A stretch of DNA of 64,000 nt from Halomonas jincaotanensis. GTDB lineage: Bacteria; Pseudomonadota; Gammaproteobacteria; Pseudomonadales; Halomonadaceae. Made by a program: the position numbers and the translations under genes. The notes under the pieces are model-generated. The model was not told the origin of the DNA, did not search any database, and worked only from the letters and a program-made list of their open reading frames with translations. Position 1 is the first letter of the stretch. The number at the start of each line of letters is the position of its first letter. Below, in pieces: positions 50,388 to 59,326 of the stretch. The stretch lies in NCBI RefSeq assembly GCF_018448785.1, contig NZ_JAHCLU010000018.1, forward strand, positions 1 through 64,000. Reading direction: 5' to 3'.

Positions 50388-53333
50388 ATGAGCGACTTTT
50401 CACCCGGCCAACGCTGGATCAGTGACGGCGAAACCGAACTCGGCCTGGGCACCATCCTCAACGTCGACCCCCGCAGCGTCACCGTGTTGTTCGGCGCCAG
50501 TCAGGAAACGCGCACCTACAGCAACCGTCAAGCGCCGCTCACCCGGGTTATCTTCAGCATCGGCGACCGCCTGGAAGCCGCCGATGGCTGGCATCTGACC
50601 GTCGATGACAGCAAGGAGGTCGCGGGGCTGATCGTCTATCTCGGCGAGGATGACCAGGGCGAGCGACGCGAGCTGCCCGAAGCGCGGCTCGCCGACAGCA
50701 TGCAGTTCGACCAGGCGCGTGACCGGCTGCTCAGCGGCCAGGTCGATCGCAACGACTGGTTCGACCTGCGCTTTCGCACCTTGCACCATTACCATCGCGT
50801 CGAACAGAATCCGGCCCTCGGGCTCAGCGGACCCCGCATCGACCTGATCCCCCACCAGCTCTACATCGCCGATGAAGTGGCGCGCCGCCACGCCCCACGA
50901 GTGCTGCTGGCCGACGAGGTCGGCCTGGGCAAGACCATCGAGGCCGGGCTGATCCTGCACCGGTTGCTGCTCACCGGGCGCGCCGAGCGGGCGCTGATCC
51001 TGGTGCCGGCGAGCCTCACTCATCAATGGCTGGTCGAACTGCTGCGCCGCTTTGCCCTCGACGTCACCCTGCTCGACGAGCAGCAGAGCCTGGCGCACGG
51101 CGAGACCAACCCCTTCGAGTCCGGCCAGCTGGTGCTGGCAAGCCAGGACTGGCTGTTCGCCAACCCCGAGCGCCAGGCCCAGGTCGAGGCCTGCGAGTGG
51201 GATCTGTTGATCGTCGACGAGGCCCACCATCTCGACTGGCACCCCGAGCAGAGCGGCCCCGGCTATCGTTGCGTGGAACGCCTCGCCGGTCGCGTTCCCG
51301 GCATGCTGCTGTTGACCGCCACGCCGGAACAGATGGGGTTGACGAGCCACTTCGCCCGCCTGCGCCTGCTCGACCCGGACCGCTATCACAGCCTCGAGCG
51401 CTTCCGCGAGGAAGAGCAGCATTACGTCGCGGTGGCCGAAGCGATCGACGCGCTCGAGCGCCTGCCGCAGGCCGCCGCCGAGCGCACGCCGGTCGCCGCG
51501 GTGATCGATGAGCCCGACAGCCTGGCACTGCTCGACACCCTCGCCGACCCTCACGCCAGCCCGGAACAGCACGTCGCCGCCCGCGACCAGCTACGCGATC
51601 AATTGCTCGACCGCCACGGCACCGGCCGGGTGATGTTTCGCAACAGCCGCCGTCATGTGGGCGGTTTTCCCGAGCGACGCCTGCATGTCAGCCGCCTCGA
51701 GCTGCCCGATTCCTATCGTCGTGTGCTGCGACGCCTCGAACGCGACGAGGATTACCTCGACGAGCTCTTGATCGAGACCGGCCTCGACCACCCGGAGGTG
51801 CTCGTCTACCCCGACGTCACGTACCGCGCCCTCCCCCATGACCCCTTGAATACCGAGCCATGGTGGCAGTTCGACCCGCGCGTCGCCTGGCTGCTCGAGC
51901 GCCTGGCCGATACCGGTGAGGACGGATTCGCCGATGGCAAGGCGCTGCTGATCGCCCATGATCGAGAGACCGCCCTGGGGCTCGCGGAAGGGCTGAGAGT
52001 GCTCGGCGGCCTGCATGCGCCGGTGTTCCACGAGGGCCTGTCGCTGGTGGAACGCGACCGCGCCGCGGCCGCCTTCGCCGATGAAGACGAAGGTTGCCAG
52101 GTGCTGGTGTGTTCGGAAATCGGCTCGGAAGGCCGCAACTTCCAGTTCTGTCGCCACCTGGTGATGTTCGACCTGCCGCTGCACCCCGACCAGCTCGAGC
52201 AGCGCATCGGCCGCCTGGATCGCATCGGCCAGCGCCACGCCATCGAGATCCATGTCCCGGTCTTTGCCGACAGCCCCGGTGAGCGGCTGCTGCACTGGTA
52301 CCGGCAGGGCATGGACGCCTTCAGCGCGCCGCACGGGATCGGCAGCGAGATCTTCACCGCCTTCGGCGATGCGCTGGCCGAGAGCCTGCTCGACGAGACG
52401 AGCCTCGCGGACGTCATCGCGGAAACCCGGGGGCTGTTCGAGGCGCGCCAGACCGAGCGCAACGCCGGTCGCAACCGCCTGCTCGAACTCAACGCCTGTC
52501 GCTTTGATCGCGCCGAGGCGGTGATCGACGCGATTCGCGAGCTCGACGAGGACCGTGCCCTGCCTCGCTATCTCGACCAGGCCCTGGATATCTTCGGTGT
52601 CGACAGCCAGGAGCTGGGCAGAGGCATTCTGCATCTGCAGCCGGGTTCGCACATGCTCGACGGCCTGCCGGGTCTGGTCCAAGGCGAGGAGGGCTTCTCG
52701 GCGACCTACTCACGCTCCCGCGCGCTGGCCCGCGACGACGTCCAGCGGCTTTCCTGGGAACATCCGCTGGTGCGCGAGATAATGGGCCGGATTCTCGACG
52801 GACCCATGGGCAACACTGCCCTGGCCCTGCTCAAGCACCCCGCGATTCCCGGTGGTCGGCTGATGGTGGAGCTGATCTTCAGCACCCACTGTCCCGCCCC
52901 CCGGCATCTGCACCTCAACCGTTTCATGCCGCCCACCGCCGTGCGCGTGCTCCTCGATGAGTCCGGCGCCAACCTGAGTGGCAAGGTCTCGTTCACCGGC
53001 CTGTCGAAGGCCTTGAAGAAGGTCAGGAAAGCCACCGCTCGCGACCTGATCCGCAGCCGTCACGACCAGCTGCGCGACCTGCTCGATCAGGGTGAGGCGG
53101 AAGCGGAACGCGAACTGCCGAGCATCATCGAGGCCGCGCACGGCCGCATGCGCGGTGAACTGGACACCGAACTGAGTCGTTTGGAGGCGCTGGCTCGCCA
53201 CAATCCGGCCGTGCGCGATGATGAGCTAGAGGCCCTGCGCGAGGAGCGCACCGCGCTGGACACCGCCATCGACAGCACCCGGTTGCGGCTCGATGCCGTC
53301 CGGGTGATCGTGACGGTGGGCGAGGACGACTAG
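50388..53333 (+). CDS. rapA: RNA polymerase-associated SNF2 helicase RapA
   Basis: A 981-residue Swi2/Snf2 ATPase that recycles stalled or post-termination RNA polymerase. The N-terminal Tudor-like region is FSPGQRWISDGETELGLG. Helicase motifs are LADEVGLGKTIEAGLI near residue 178, DEAHHLDWH and LLTATPEQMG, with LEQRIGRLDRIGQRHAIEIH as motif VI. Length matches E. coli RapA (968). Confidence 0.95.
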   Translation: MSDFSPGQRWISDGETELGLGTILNVDPRSVTVLFGASQETRTYSNRQAPLTRVIFSIGDRLEAADGWHLTVDDSKEVAGLIVYLGEDDQGERRELPEARLADSMQFDQARDRLLSGQVDRNDWFDLRFRTLHHYHRVEQNPALGLSGPRIDLIPHQLYIADEVARRHAPRVLLADEVGLGKTIEAGLILHRLLLTGRAERALILVPASLTHQWLVELLRRFALDVTLLDEQQSLAHGETNPFESGQLVLASQDWLFANPERQAQVEACEWDLLIVDEAHHLDWHPEQSGPGYRCVERLAGRVPGMLLLTATPEQMGLTSHFARLRLLDPDRYHSLERFREEEQHYVAVAEAIDALERLPQAAAERTPVAAVIDEPDSLALLDTLADPHASPEQHVAARDQLRDQLLDRHGTGRVMFRNSRRHVGGFPERRLHVSRLELPDSYRRVLRRLERDEDYLDELLIETGLDHPEVLVYPDVTYRALPHDPLNTEPWWQFDPRVAWLLERLADTGEDGFADGKALLIAHDRETALGLAEGLRVLGGLHAPVFHEGLSLVERDRAAAAFADEDEGCQVLVCSEIGSEGRNFQFCRHLVMFDLPLHPDQLEQRIGRLDRIGQRHAIEIHVPVFADSPGERLLHWYRQGMDAFSAPHGIGSEIFTAFGDALAESLLDETSLADVIAETRGLFEARQTERNAGRNRLLELNACRFDRAEAVIDAIRELDEDRALPRYLDQALDIFGVDSQELGRGILHLQPGSHMLDGLPGLVQGEEGFSATYSRSRALARDDVQRLSWEHPLVREIMGRILDGPMGNTALALLKHPAIPGGRLMVELIFSTHCPAPRHLHLNRFMPPTAVRVLLDESGANLSGKVSFTGLSKALKKVRKATARDLIRSRHDQLRDLLDQGEAEAERELPSIIEAAHGRMRGELDTELSRLEALARHNPAVRDDELEALREERTALDTAIDSTRLRLDAVRVIVTVGEDD

Positions 53334-53342
53334 CCGAGGCGG

Positions 53343-54248
53343 CTAACCGAGAATATCTGCGAGCGCCTTGTCGAGGGTCGGGAAGCGGAACTCGAAGCCG
53401 GCGTCGAGCAGCCGCTTCGGGCGCATGTCGGCGCCGGTCAGCAACAGGCGCGACATCTCGCCGAAGGCCGTCTCGAGCACGATCGCCGGCACCGGAATGC
53501 GGGCCGGGCGGCCGAGCTGCTTGGCCAACGTGCGGGTGAACTCGGCGTTGGTCACCGGATGCGGCGCGCTGCCGTTGAAGGCGCCATCAAGTGCCTCGTT
53601 GTCGATCAGAAAGAGGATCGCCCGCACCAGATCCTCGCGGTGCACCCAAGGCATGAACTGCTTGCCGTCACCGAAACGACCGCCGAGCCCCAGCTTGAAG
53701 GGCGGCAACATCTTCTGCAGGCTACCGCCGCCGGCATCGAGCACCAGCCCAAGGCGCAGGATCGCCACCCGCGTGCCGAAGTCTGCCGCTTCGTTGGCAG
53801 CCTCTTCCCAGCGCTTGCAGAGGCGATGGGCGAACTCGTCATGCGGCACAGAGTCCTCGGTGACTATTCGATCGCCTTGGTCGCCGTAAAAGCCCATGGC
53901 CGAGGCCGACACCATCACCCGCGGCGCATGCCCGCCGCTCGAGTTCAGCTGCTCGCAGAGCATCACCAGGTCGCGGGTGATGTTGACGCGCGAGTCGATC
54001 AGCCGCTCTTTCTGATCATCGCTCCAGCGGTGCGCCGCGATGGGCTCACCGGCCAGGTTGACGATCGCCTGGGGCGGCGTATCGACGAAATCCAGGACCG
54101 AGCGGCGGATGTCGGCCCCGTCGGGAAGCCGATCGCGCACCTGCTCGGGCTCCCGTGACACCACCAGCAGGCGATGCCCCGCTTCCTTGAGCCGTCGACA
54201 CAGACGCTGCCCGACGAACCCGCTTCCTCCGGTGACCAACACGCGCAT
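53343..54248 (-). CDS. TIGR01777 family SDR-type epimerase
   Basis: A 301-residue extended SDR. The nucleotide loop is MRVLVTGGSGFVGQRLCRRL, with NLAGEPIAAHRW and SASAMGFYGDQGD; C-terminal DUF1731-like PTLDKALADIL. E. coli YfcH is the reference, with unknown function. I chose ATG at 54248 since the fold begins there; an upstream ATG adds seven residues. It is divergent from the renalase-like gene. Confidence 0.85.
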   Translation of the reverse strand: MRVLVTGGSGFVGQRLCRRLKEAGHRLLVVSREPEQVRDRLPDGADIRRSVLDFVDTPPQAIVNLAGEPIAAHRWSDDQKERLIDSRVNITRDLVMLCEQLNSSGGHAPRVMVSASAMGFYGDQGDRIVTEDSVPHDEFAHRLCKRWEEAANEAADFGTRVAILRLGLVLDAGGGSLQKMLPPFKLGLGGRFGDGKQFMPWVHREDLVRAILFLIDNEALDGAFNGSAPHPVTNAEFTRTLAKQLGRPARIPVPAIVLETAFGEMSRLLLTGADMRPKRLLDAGFEFRFPTLDKALADILG

Positions 54249-54337
54249 GGTGAATCTCCCTCGCCTCAATGCGTTATACAGCCGTTGTACGCTTCTGCTA
54301 GTCTAGCGGAAAAGCCCACCGACTGCGCGAGCCTCGA

Positions 54338-55396
54338 ATGCCTCCCACTTCCGCTACCACCGCAATCATCGGCGCCGGCATCGCCGGGCTCGCCTGCGCC
54401 AGAACCCTGCACGACGCCGGCTGCCCGGTCGTGCTATTCGACAAGGGTCGCGGGCCAGGGGGACGGATGTCCAGTCGTCATCTGCCGGGCGCGGTCGTGG
54501 ATCTCGGCGCCCAGTTCTTCAGCGTGCGCGATACCACCTTCCGCCAGCAAGTGAATGAGTGGCAGGAATCTGGCTGTGTAGCGCCCTGGCCGCAGACCCT
54601 TTGGCAGGCAGATGAGGCGGGCTGGCAACCGCACCGCGATACCCTCGAACGCTTTATCGGCACCCCACGCATGAGCAGCGTCGCACGTCACCTGGCCCGG
54701 GGCCTTGACCTCGCGTCCAGCACTCGTATCGAGCGGCTCGACCGCGACGCCGAGCGCTGGTGGCTCAGCGATGCCCGGGGCGAGCGCCACGGCCCTTTCG
54801 ACCGGGTGGTGATCTCGACGCCGTCGCCTCAAGCCCGGGCGCTCACCGCGCCCCACGACACCGCGCTTGCCGAGGCCTGCGAGGCCGTCATCCAGCGACC
54901 CTGCTGGGCCGCATGGGCACGATTCGAGACGCCGCTACCGACCCTGCCCGGCGTTGCTGAGGACTGGCAGGCCGTGCGATTGCCCCCGGGCCCGCTGCGT
55001 TTCGTCAGCCGCAACGACCACAAGCCGGGGCGCGGCTCACAAGGCGAGAGCCTGAGCTTGCTGGCGCACCTGGCGTGGAGCGAGGCGAACCTGGAGGCCG
55101 AGCCCGACGATATCGCCTCCCAGTTGCTCGCGGCGTTCCGCGACGCCTTGCCAAGCGGAACCCACCTGCCGAAGCCGAGCTCGCTTGGCGCCCACCGCTG
55201 GCGATACGCTCAGCCCGATGTCTTCGCCCGGGGTGAGGCCGTCAATCGCGATTATCGGCTGTCCCGCGACGGCCTCGCGCTATGCGGTGACGGCTGGCGC
55301 GGCCCTCGGGTCGAGGACGCCTGGCTCTCGGGACGTCATCTCGGCGAGGCCCTGCGCGATGCTGCCACACCGTCGTCAGATAGCGCTTCACGGTAA
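54338..55396 (+). CDS. FAD-dependent NAD(P)-binding oxidoreductase, renalase-like
   Basis: A 352-residue flavoprotein with the dinucleotide-binding loop AIIGAGIAGLACARTL at residues 9-24 and the GRGPGGRMSSR segment, followed by VDLGAQFFSVRD, typical of bacterial renalase-like proteins. The C-terminal FAD contact is LALCGDGWRGPRVEDAWLSG. It lies 167 bases before the MerR gene, same strand, and may belong to the photoprotective cluster. Confidence 0.82.
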   Translation: MPPTSATTAIIGAGIAGLACARTLHDAGCPVVLFDKGRGPGGRMSSRHLPGAVVDLGAQFFSVRDTTFRQQVNEWQESGCVAPWPQTLWQADEAGWQPHRDTLERFIGTPRMSSVARHLARGLDLASSTRIERLDRDAERWWLSDARGERHGPFDRVVISTPSPQARALTAPHDTALAEACEAVIQRPCWAAWARFETPLPTLPGVAEDWQAVRLPPGPLRFVSRNDHKPGRGSQGESLSLLAHLAWSEANLEAEPDDIASQLLAAFRDALPSGTHLPKPSSLGAHRWRYAQPDVFARGEAVNRDYRLSRDGLALCGDGWRGPRVEDAWLSGRHLGEALRDAATPSSDSASR

Positions 55397-55469
55397 GGAA
55401 GCTTCCATGACTGACGCCCACAACGCCTGTCGTCGACGCTATCCTTGAACGCAACAGTCGCCCTGGATG

Positions 55470-55494
55470 TTGTACATCACCCCCAAGTTGTACA
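55470..55494 (+). promoter_or_regulatory. Tandem TTGTACA repeats upstream of the MerR-type regulator
   Basis: TTGTACA occurs at 55470-55476 and 55488-55494, 18 bases apart, inside a low-complexity stretch just before the regulator gene. Each could be a -35 element or half of an operator for autoregulation. The function is inferred from position only. Confidence 0.45.
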
Positions 55495-55562
55495 AAATCA
55501 CTCCCAGAACTCCAGCCACCTCTATCCGGCGGGATACACGACCACACGAGGTACAGCCGCCC

Positions 55563-56477
55563 ATGAGTGACAAGGCGACCCATCCGGCCGATACGCCGCT
55601 TTATCCGATTCGCGAGGTGTCGCGGCTGACCGGTGTGAATTCGGTCACGCTGCGGGCCTGGGAGCGGCGCTATGGCCTGATTCGCCCGCAACGCACCCCC
55701 AAGGGCCATCGCCTGTATTGCCGTGAGGACATCGAACGCGTCGAGCGAATACTGCAATGGTTGACCCGAGGCGTGCCGGTCAGCCAAGTGCGCGAGCTGC
55801 TCGAACAACCCGAGACGGTAGATGCCCCGGCGCCCACCGCGGGCGACTGGCCGACCCAGCGGCGACAACTGATCGCCGCCGTCGAGGCGCTGGATCTCAC
55901 GTGCCTGGAAACGCTCTTCAACCAGTCGTTGGCACTGTATCCGGTGGCGACCTGTCTGGCCGAGCTTTGGCAACCGGTGCTCAGTGAGCTCGAAGAAGGC
56001 TGGGACGATCAGCTCGGCGCGCTGTTGCAACGCCGTACGCTGGAATCCTTCCTGCGCACCCGCATCGGCACCCGGCTCTACCATGCCGACCTTCTACATC
56101 GCGGGCCATTGGTGCTGATCGAGCCGCTGCCGGATGATCCGGGCAATCTCTGGGTGCTGATGGTGGCACTCGCCGCCAGCGATCAAGGCTACCGCGTTCA
56201 GTTCTTCGACGCCCCGCTGCCCTTCAACGAGCTGCCCCTGGCCGTGGAGCGTTTCAAGGCCGCGGCACTGCTGCTCGCCAGCGGTCAGGCGGAACGCTCG
56301 GACCTGATCCGCCGCCAGCTGCCGCGGCTGGCCGAACAACTGGCGGTGCCTCTCGCCCTGTGCGGCCCGGTCGCGCGCATTCGCGCCAATGATCTGGATC
56401 CCACCCGGGTCGAGGTGCTGGGTGACGACCTGACCCAGGCCATCATCCGCCTGGGCTCGCTGCTCAAGGACGCCTGA
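55563..56477 (+). CDS. MerR-family transcriptional regulator, LitR/CarH-like
   Basis: A 304-residue regulator. The N-terminal HTH is YPIREVSRLTGVNSVTLRAW, followed by ERRYGLIRPQRTPKGHRLY. The second half has the helical and Rossmann layout of the CarH/LitR sensor domain. The W-x9-EH signature that binds adenosylcobalamin is not seen: after the Trp of EEGW, the ninth-residue position is followed by RR. DxHxxG is also absent. It probably senses light or stress through another partner. It is directly upstream of phrB, 29 bases apart. Confidence 0.78.
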   Translation: MSDKATHPADTPLYPIREVSRLTGVNSVTLRAWERRYGLIRPQRTPKGHRLYCREDIERVERILQWLTRGVPVSQVRELLEQPETVDAPAPTAGDWPTQRRQLIAAVEALDLTCLETLFNQSLALYPVATCLAELWQPVLSELEEGWDDQLGALLQRRTLESFLRTRIGTRLYHADLLHRGPLVLIEPLPDDPGNLWVLMVALAASDQGYRVQFFDAPLPFNELPLAVERFKAAALLLASGQAERSDLIRRQLPRLAEQLAVPLALCGPVARIRANDLDPTRVEVLGDDLTQAIIRLGSLLKDA

Positions 56478-56506
56478 ACCGACCCGCCACTTGCCGGAGC
56501 GACCCC

Positions 56507-57937
56507 ATGTCCTCTCCCGTCCTGATGTGGTTTCGCAGCGACCTGCGGATTCACGACAATACGGCGCTGGCTGCGGCCGCCCGCCAAGGCCCTGTGGTCG
56601 CGGTATATCTGCGTTGCCTGCCACACTGGCAGCGCCATGGGCACGGCGCCAACAAGCTCGACTTTCGGGCGCGCGGCGTCGCCGCCCTGCATGAGGCACT
56701 CGAAGGACTCGGCATCCCCTTGCTGCATCGCGAACTCGACGACTTTGCCGAGGCGCCGCAGGCGCTGCTGGCCATCGCCCGGGAAACCGGGGCCAGGGCC
56801 CTACACTTCAATCATGAGTATCCGCTGGACGAGCAGCGCCGCGACCAAGCTGTGGCCGCCGCTTTCGATGCAACCGACCTGACCGCTACCGGCCACCACG
56901 ATGCAGTGGCCTTCGCCCCCGGCGAACTGCGCACCGGCAAGGGGGATTACTATGGCGTCTTCACCCCTTTTGCGAAGTCCTGGCATCGCCAGCTGACCGC
57001 AGAGCGCCTGGCGCTGCGCGAGACACCCGCACCGCAGGCTCCTCTCTCGATCAATGCCGATCCGCTACCACCCCCGCCGGAACTCTCTGACAAGACGGCC
57101 GATACGCCTGTCCCGGCGCGATTCTGGCCCGCGGGCGAGGCGGCAGCCGCCGACCGCCTGGAACGCTTCCTGCGCTTTCGCGGCCGCTACTACCAGCGCC
57201 AGCGGGATTTCCCGGCGATCCGCGGCACCAGTGAGCTCTCCCCCTATCTAGCGCTCGGCATGATCTCTCACCGGCAATGCCTGCAGGCGGCGCTGACCGA
57301 AAACGACGGCGCCCTCGCCGAGGGCGATGCCGGGCTGGTCGCCTGGGTCAACGAGCTGGTGTGGCGAGAGTTTTATCAGCATGTCGCGCATGGCTTCCCG
57401 CAGGTGTGTCGTCACCGGGCCTTCCAGGCGCACACCGAGCAGCTTCCGTGGCGTGACGATGAGGCCGGGTTTGCGGCCTGGTGTGCGGGTCAGACCGGTT
57501 ACCCCATCGTCGACGCCGCCATGCGCCAGCTGGTGGCCACCGGCTGGATGCATAACCGCCTGCGCATGATCACCGCCATGTTTCTTTCCAAGCATCTGCT
57601 GATCGATTGGCGCCTCGGCGAAGCCTTCTTCCTGCGCCACCTGGTCGATGGCGAATTCGCCGCCAACAATGGCGGCTGGCAATGGGCCGCGTCCACCGGT
57701 ACCGACGCCGCGCCCTACTTTCGTATCTTCAATCCCACCACCCAGTCGCAGCGCTTCGACCCCAACGGCACTTTTCTCGCCGAGTGGCTACCCGAGCTCG
57801 CCGAGCTGCCGGCCAAGGCACGCCACGACCCGCCTCGCGACCTGCTGGCGGACGTCGATTATCCACCCCCCATCGTCGACCACAAGGCGGCTCGGGCCCG
57901 CGCCCTGGATGCCTTCAAGGGTTTGACGTCGGACTGA
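56507..57937 (+). CDS. phrB: Deoxyribodipyrimidine photolyase (CPD photolyase)
   Basis: A 476-residue class I photolyase. N-terminal antenna domain: LMWFRSDLRIHDNTALAAAA. FAD domain: TGYPIVDAAMRQLVATGWMH, NRLRMITAMFLSKHLLIDWR and WQWAASTGTDAAPYFRIFNP. It repairs UV dimers using blue light. It is the second gene of the cluster behind the MerR regulator, as in light-induced regulons. Confidence 0.94.
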   Translation: MSSPVLMWFRSDLRIHDNTALAAAARQGPVVAVYLRCLPHWQRHGHGANKLDFRARGVAALHEALEGLGIPLLHRELDDFAEAPQALLAIARETGARALHFNHEYPLDEQRRDQAVAAAFDATDLTATGHHDAVAFAPGELRTGKGDYYGVFTPFAKSWHRQLTAERLALRETPAPQAPLSINADPLPPPPELSDKTADTPVPARFWPAGEAAAADRLERFLRFRGRYYQRQRDFPAIRGTSELSPYLALGMISHRQCLQAALTENDGALAEGDAGLVAWVNELVWREFYQHVAHGFPQVCRHRAFQAHTEQLPWRDDEAGFAAWCAGQTGYPIVDAAMRQLVATGWMHNRLRMITAMFLSKHLLIDWRLGEAFFLRHLVDGEFAANNGGWQWAASTGTDAAPYFRIFNPTTQSQRFDPNGTFLAEWLPELAELPAKARHDPPRDLLADVDYPPPIVDHKAARARALDAFKGLTSD

Positions 57938-57977
57938 CGACGAGCTGACACCCTCTCATTCTTCGGAGAGCACTCTC

Positions 57978-58412
57978 ATGATCCAGGACTCGGACCTGCA
58001 AGTGTTTTGCGCCTTTTTCAATAAGCTCGACAAAACCTGTACAAAAAATCTGGACAAGGTATACTCTGCAGACGTTACCTTCGACGACCCAATTCATCAC
58101 TTCGAAGGCATAACGGCGCTGGAAGCCTATTACCAGTCCCTGTACAACAACGTGACATCATGCCATTTCATCTTTCACCAGTCGCAACGTCAGGGCGACG
58201 ACGCCTTCGTTACCTGGACCATGAAACTGGTCCACCCGCGACTCGATAGTGGAAAGCCAATCGAGGTGGAAGGCTGCTCGCACCTGCGCTTCGCTGCCGA
58301 CGGCCGCGTCGCCCAGCAACGCGATTACTTCGACGTCGGCGCCATGATCTACGAACGCTTGCCACTACTGGGCCGGATGGTGAAGGGCATCAAACAGCGA
58401 CTGGGCCGGTGA
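57978..58412 (+). CDS. NTF2/SnoaL-like protein
   Basis: A 144-residue cone-shaped-fold protein (VYSADVTFDDPIHHFEGITALEAYY, here noted by its DDPIHHFEG element, and VEGCSHLRFAADGRV-type strand). Such proteins are small-molecule isomerases or binding proteins and are often encoded in the photolyase-SDR-DUF1365 cluster. The function is not determined. It lies 40 bases after phrB, in the same operon. Confidence 0.75.
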   Translation: MIQDSDLQVFCAFFNKLDKTCTKNLDKVYSADVTFDDPIHHFEGITALEAYYQSLYNNVTSCHFIFHQSQRQGDDAFVTWTMKLVHPRLDSGKPIEVEGCSHLRFAADGRVAQQRDYFDVGAMIYERLPLLGRMVKGIKQRLGR

Positions 58413-58522
58413 ATCCGGATGGCATCGAATTGCGTACATCTTAATGCACCAACGAACGCCGTACGCCAACGCCAAGTCATCTTGACGGACGCCTCCGAAG
58501 AGCCTTGCAGAGAGAGCATTGA

Positions 58523-59326
58523 ATGACCGCATCGAGCAATACGCAGCGCATCTGGCTAACTGGCGCCACGTCCGGCATCGGTCGTGCCCTGGCGATGCGA
58601 CTGCTGGATCAGGGCCACCGGGTGGCCCTCAGTGCCCGCAGTGCAGACGCCCTGGCCGAACTGGCAGGCGAGCGTGACAACGCCCTGCGGGTGCCGCTGG
58701 ATGTCGCCGACCGCGAGGCGGTGCGCCGTGCCGGTGAACAGATCGACACGCACTTCGGCGGCCTGGATCTCGTCATCCTCAATGCCGGGACCTGTGAGTA
58801 TCTGGATGCCCGCGACTTTGACGTCGATATGATAGAGCGAGTCTTCGCCCCCAACTTCCACGGTGCGATTAACTGTCTCGAGGCCGCCCTGCCCTTGCTG
58901 CGCCGCGCCCGTGCGGCAGGGCATCGACCGCTGATCGCCGCCACTTCCAGCGCCTCGGCCTACCTGCCCCTGCCGCGTGCCGAAGCCTATGGCGCCTCCA
59001 AGGCGGCATTGAGTTATTTTCTCGAATCGCTGCGGCTCGACCTTTACGCCGAGGGCATCGACGTCAGCGTTATCCACCCCGGCTTCGTCAAGACACCCCT
59101 GACCGACCGCAACGACTTTCCCATGCCCATGCGCGTCGGGGTCGACGAGGCCGCCGAGGCCATCCTGAGTGGCCTGGCCAAGCGCAAGCTGGACATCCAC
59201 TTTCCGCGTCGCTTCACGTTGCTGGTCAAACTGCTGGGCATCCTGCCGCCGGGGCTGCGCTTCCGTGTCGGGCGCCGCATGGCACGCAGCCAGTCCGCCG
59301 ACGATTCGCCGGAGTCACGCTCATGA
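58523..59326 (+). CDS. Short-chain dehydrogenase/reductase
   Basis: A 267-residue classical SDR. The cofactor loop is GATSGIGRAL at residues 14-23, NAG at 87-89, the catalytic Ser in TSSASAYL and Tyr156-x3-Lys160 (YGASK). It ends in a basic hydrophobic tail (RRFTLLVKLLGILPPGLRFR) that may touch the membrane. The stop overlaps the next gene start by four bases. Confidence 0.86.
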   Translation: MTASSNTQRIWLTGATSGIGRALAMRLLDQGHRVALSARSADALAELAGERDNALRVPLDVADREAVRRAGEQIDTHFGGLDLVILNAGTCEYLDARDFDVDMIERVFAPNFHGAINCLEAALPLLRRARAAGHRPLIAATSSASAYLPLPRAEAYGASKAALSYFLESLRLDLYAEGIDVSVIHPGFVKTPLTDRNDFPMPMRVGVDEAAEAILSGLAKRKLDIHFPRRFTLLVKLLGILPPGLRFRVGRRMARSQSADDSPESRS

